From: an uncultured Planctomycetaceae bacterium
Lineage (GTDB): Bacteria > Planctomycetota > Planctomycetia > Planctomycetales > Planctomycetaceae
DNA length: 45,019 nucleotides
Direction: 5' to 3'
Assembly (NCBI GenBank): GCA_903871805.1
Contig: CAIQIE010000409.1
Coordinates: 1-45,019, forward strand
A model generated the notes under the pieces. The model was not told the origin of the DNA. It searched no databases and was given only the letters and a program-made list of their open reading frames with translations. Positions 43,301 through 45,019 of this stretch are shown piece after piece. Made by a program: the position numbers and the translations under genes. Every line of letters begins with the position of its first letter. Positions within the stretch are counted from its first letter, which is position 1.

Positions 43301-43616
43301 GGAAAAACATCCCCTGGGCACCCGTCGCTGGCTTGTCCGCAAACTGCTGAAATCTGTCGGCCCGGCCATCATTATCTGAATCAATGAGCGTTCGGATGTA
43401 GCCAGGACCGGAGACGACAACCTGACCTTTCGAGTTAATCGTCATCGAAAAAATGTCATGCGCCAGATCATCATCGGCGTAAAGACGAACCTGAAACCCC
43501 TCAGGCACCCGAATCCCCTGAAACTCCTGCGCCTCTGACAGACTTCCGCAATTCCATGCCCCGAGCAGCAATGCAGAAAACGAAAACACAAGAGACCTGA
43601 CGTGGTCGAGTTTCAT
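40329..43616 (-). CDS. PVC-type heme-binding CxxCH giant protein
   Basis: This is a large exported planctomycete c-type cytochrome-like protein of the 'PVC-type heme-binding CxxCH' group, whose substrate is unknown. Of 1095 residues, 1-30 are the signal peptide; about 35-375 form a sorbosone-dehydrogenase-like six-bladed propeller (FQVRLYADDDLAHDIFSMT, FFHGTSLLCAGDEGLLLF, GYWYVIAGNFSGV). A long helical HEAT-like middle (about 390-930) follows, and the C-terminal cytochrome c domain has the heme site C978-ARC-H982 and a candidate axial Met in NSLMPEGLL. It and the DUF1080 gene form a minus-strand pair pointing left. Confidence 0.92.
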   Translation of the reverse strand: MKLDHVRSLVFSFSALLLGAWNCGSLSEAQEFQGIRVPEGFQVRLYADDDLAHDIFSMTINSKGQVVVSGPGYIRTLIDSDNDGRADRFQQFADKPATGAQGMFFHGTSLLCAGDEGLLLFRDDNGDGVADGPPKTFLKIAAGGEHHVHSIQKGPDGYWYVIAGNFSGVTSAYATSPSSPVKSPVSGTLLRLTPELRGGEIVADGFRNAYDFAFNSSGDFFTFDSDDERDISLPWYLPTQVFHVLPGSNAGYVTPGLKRPPSYPDMPPVIATFGRGSPTGVLCYQHNQFPQNYRGSIFVQDWTLGRILVVPLTVAGGGWSSEPMEFAAGQNQFGFAPTDMEVGPDGSLFVSVGGRGTRGSVYRISWVGAATGSGANSVKSAASESQMNTVLKAPQANTAWSRNLWVPLAKSLSATAFRKAATDETLSDADRLRAIEILVEFHGGMDAATAGTLASSVSELVRARAAWAIGRTNSAAPDATQLKKLLADRSPFVKRFALESLTSATKPDAFNSMLAEITNALTADDRLVRLTAAQLLQRLQPAQLDSVEKALANYPRALLWFHLGRLQRSPMLSVTAAQAAVNVLKNGDSPVEARREAVRVLQLALGDTGPQKDRPPMFESYAPRLSAESIERELNPILIQVAEAFPSGDAVLDHELIRFFAMTAPLNRDLFSRILGQISEVSLPQEDIHRLAALSQFELERSVEETSAIAKALVSIDVKLKRLGMKQDTNWDDRIGELYSKLCSVDPALPSLITQQPGFGQPGHVLFLGQVPASSIPQAISGLVKTITEDQDYTWTSDVVFLIGESENPEHLLLLREQLTNLSVRDAVLMVLAEKPAKEDRAVFVAGLESPQLNAVEACLNALKTLPRTRDPGELYQLLGTARRLINDKREFQVREVAMRILQNNTEQTLAFVFGEQGYKPQPESMQAWQEWLEKRFPDFRPVNTSEQAKKILAGLQNVPWDSGDAARGEKLFEKLGCARCHGGRRALGPDLTGVSKRFSRNDLFAAIVEPNRDISARYQTTSIETRDGKTLSGLIVYESIDGLLLRDAEHRTYRVEAGEIASKHLQRNSLMPEGLLRDRLPLDLADLNKYLQGL

Positions 43617-43874
43617 AGGTTGTTCGATCCTTCACTGATCACACAGAGTGCGAAGCCTGCATCCGTAGCAGGAGTCAAAGTCACCGGCATTTGGTGCGGA
43701 GCCGGAACTTTTTTTCCGAAACAGGCTGAGACACCGAAATCCAAACGCTGCCACCGCGCCGGTCCTGCCATGAGTCTTCTAAAGAGTCCATCACGATTGT
43801 CTTTGAAAACGAGTTGTACCCAACCACATACGAGTCGGCAGGCGATGCAACTCACCTGCCTTCTCTCAGTGCCG

Positions 43875-44576
43875 TCACAATTCGCGGATTCGAATACTTC
43901 GCCACGAAACATCAAACGGTCCGGTCCCCGCAGCAATACCATGCACCTGCAGCCCGATATGCCCCTTCGCATGCGTTTCGTAGATTTCTGAGTGGTTCAG
44001 GTCACCCACTTTTGTCCCGTTGATATACGTTTCAATGTGTGGTCCTTTGGCGACAATCCGAAATTTGTTCCAATCGCCGTTCTTCATCAGACTATGCGGC
44101 TTGCCACCAGATTTTGGTTCGGGTGAAAGCCAGCCGTACTGAGTTGACTCACCATAAATGTATCCGGCAAACCCGGGCGCCTTTTCAATTTCCACCTGTG
44201 GACCATGAAAACGTCCAAGGCCACCATCCCCCTGAGGTTTCGTTCCTGTACGCTTTGCCTCTGCCTGAACGTCGGCCTCGTTTTTTTCCCGGGAACGAAT
44301 CTGGCACCCGGAGTTCAGTTGATCATGAACGCGAACTTCAAACTCCAGCTCGAAATCCCCATACTCCTGCTCTGACATCAGAAATGAGTTGGGACTGCCC
44401 TCGACTGTAACACCATGGATGGCTCCGTCGACAACTTCGTACGTCGCCTTGCCGTGCGCAGCCTTTTTCCAGCCGTTCAGTGTTTTGCCGTCGAACAGAG
44501 AAACCCACTTTTCATCGCCCTGAGCCGGAACTGCAGCGACGAGCACTGCCAGCATCAGAAATAACACGCGTCTCAT
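43875..44576 (-). CDS. DUF1080 (3-keto-disaccharide hydrolase-like) secreted protein
   Basis: DUF1080 is a concanavalin-like jelly roll common in planctomycetes; family annotation suggests 3-keto-glycoside hydrolysis for some members. The ATG at 44576 follows AGGAG and starts the signal peptide MRRVLFLMLAVLVAAVPAQG; the frame is open to 44825 but without support. In 233 residues the motifs are WVSLFDGKTLNGWK (about 25-38), DFELEFEVRVHDQLNSGCQI and the C-terminal GHIGLQVHG, ISWRSIRIREL-type strand (actual VSWRSIRIREL). It lies 258 nt upstream of the CxxCH gene on the same strand. The spacer 43617-43874 has no gene. Confidence 0.9.
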   Translation of the reverse strand: MRRVLFLMLAVLVAAVPAQGDEKWVSLFDGKTLNGWKKAAHGKATYEVVDGAIHGVTVEGSPNSFLMSEQEYGDFELEFEVRVHDQLNSGCQIRSREKNEADVQAEAKRTGTKPQGDGGLGRFHGPQVEIEKAPGFAGYIYGESTQYGWLSPEPKSGGKPHSLMKNGDWNKFRIVAKGPHIETYINGTKVGDLNHSEIYETHAKGHIGLQVHGIAAGTGPFDVSWRSIRIREL

Positions 44577-44900
44577 CACACTCACTCCTCTTCTGGAATT
44601 GGTCAGAAACTCCCTGACTGCGTATGTTAGCGAATCTGCTGCACCATATCCCATGCGAGTTTCAACGAAAATAGCCAACCGTGTTTTCCAGCGTGAAATC
44701 ATCGCTTCACGGAAAACACTGTCCGGACCATTTTGAAAATCACCCTGAAAACTTCGGGATGCCGGTAAACTATGACGCGGAATCAGATGATCAGAATCCT
44801 CAGAATCCCCATGGAAAACCTGCATGGAATGTGGCTCTGCCGTGTGGATGATTCTGCGACCTGATCCTGAAGTTTGCAGCCGTTCTGTTGCGAAACCAGC

Positions 44901-45019
44901 TCACAACGCCTGTTCTGAGTCAGCTGCGGAGAGTTTCGATTGCCTGCGAAAACCTCTGCCCACCAGAATTCCCGCGGGGCAGGCGAGCAGGGCTGGCTGA
45001 AGGATCAGGTTGCCCACCA
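44901..45019 (-). CDS. Possible C-terminal end of a further minus-strand gene (partial)
   Basis: A minus-strand frame is open from the right edge to a TGA at 44901-44903, 39 codons, including a hydrophobic run (LILQPALLACPAGILVG) then a polar end. It could be the end of a membrane protein, but 39 open codons may occur by chance. Between it and the DUF1080 gene (44577-44900) I see no other feature except the DUF1080 promoter region. Confidence 0.3.
   Translation of the reverse strand, partial: VGNLILQPALLACPAGILVGRGFRRQSKLSAADSEQAL

Noticed and set aside
1..45019. tRNA, rRNA, CRISPR, insertion sequence or prophage
   Set aside because: No T-loop-like tRNA pattern, repeat-spacer array, transposase or phage gene was found by eye on either strand.

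Overview
The window (about 45 kb, GC roughly mid-50s by eye) looks like chromosome from a planctomycete. The evidence is the mix of lineage-typical families: a DUF1501 protein, a secreted sulfatase, a DUF1080 protein, a PVC-type heme-binding CxxCH giant protein, three exported PQQ-type propeller proteins, many signal peptides, and an intergenic palindrome of the kind that reads NTNPKRQRG when translated. Gram-negative envelope genes (ompH, lpxC, lpxA, an outer-membrane porin) fit. No rRNA, tRNA, CRISPR array, insertion sequence or prophage was seen.

Layout. 1-456: C-terminal end of a membrane/TPR protein. 660-6800: part of a Tad/Flp pilus locus, with two Flp pilins, prepilin peptidase CpaA, CpaB, secretin CpaC and CpaE. 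The motor ATPase CpaF and platform proteins TadB/TadC are absent. Each pilin gene has its own copy of a ~160-nt leader that appears to fold the same way, and the cpaB-cpaC spacer also carries strong nested stems. 7000-17300: unlinked metabolic and surface genes (OprO/P-type porin, a FdhF/YdeP-type molybdopterin oxidoreductase on the minus strand, DUF1501, KDPG aldolase, a small exported Cys-tailed protein, prephenate dehydrogenase, M20 amidohydrolase). 17265-18655: a 1.4-kb gene-poor stretch with the REP-like palindrome.

18656-22559: envelope and lipid A genes: ompH/skp, a terminator, lpxC, lpxA, and a Gfo/Idh oxidoreductase overlapping lpxA by 4 nt. 22758-25685: DUF58 protein and sulfatase. 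25899-29795: a broken-up complex I set (nuoI, a DUF2203 gene, nuoA, nuoC, nuoD) with nuoB missing from its usual place and an enlarged NuoA. 29948-32797: PH-domain protein, LysE-type exporter, VOC protein, exported intradiol dioxygenase. 32932-39079: three exported PQQ-type propeller proteins with a MarR regulator between the first and second, closed by a clear terminator. 39626-44576: a lipoprotein, then on the minus strand the CxxCH protein and a DUF1080 protein. A possible gene end lies at the right edge.

The most distinctive signal is the pair of structured leaders on the two flp genes. Four hairpins and a possible loop-to-strand pseudoknot are kept in both copies despite many base changes. 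This could be a cis-regulatory RNA, but the evidence is two paralogous copies read by eye, and no known riboswitch class was matched.
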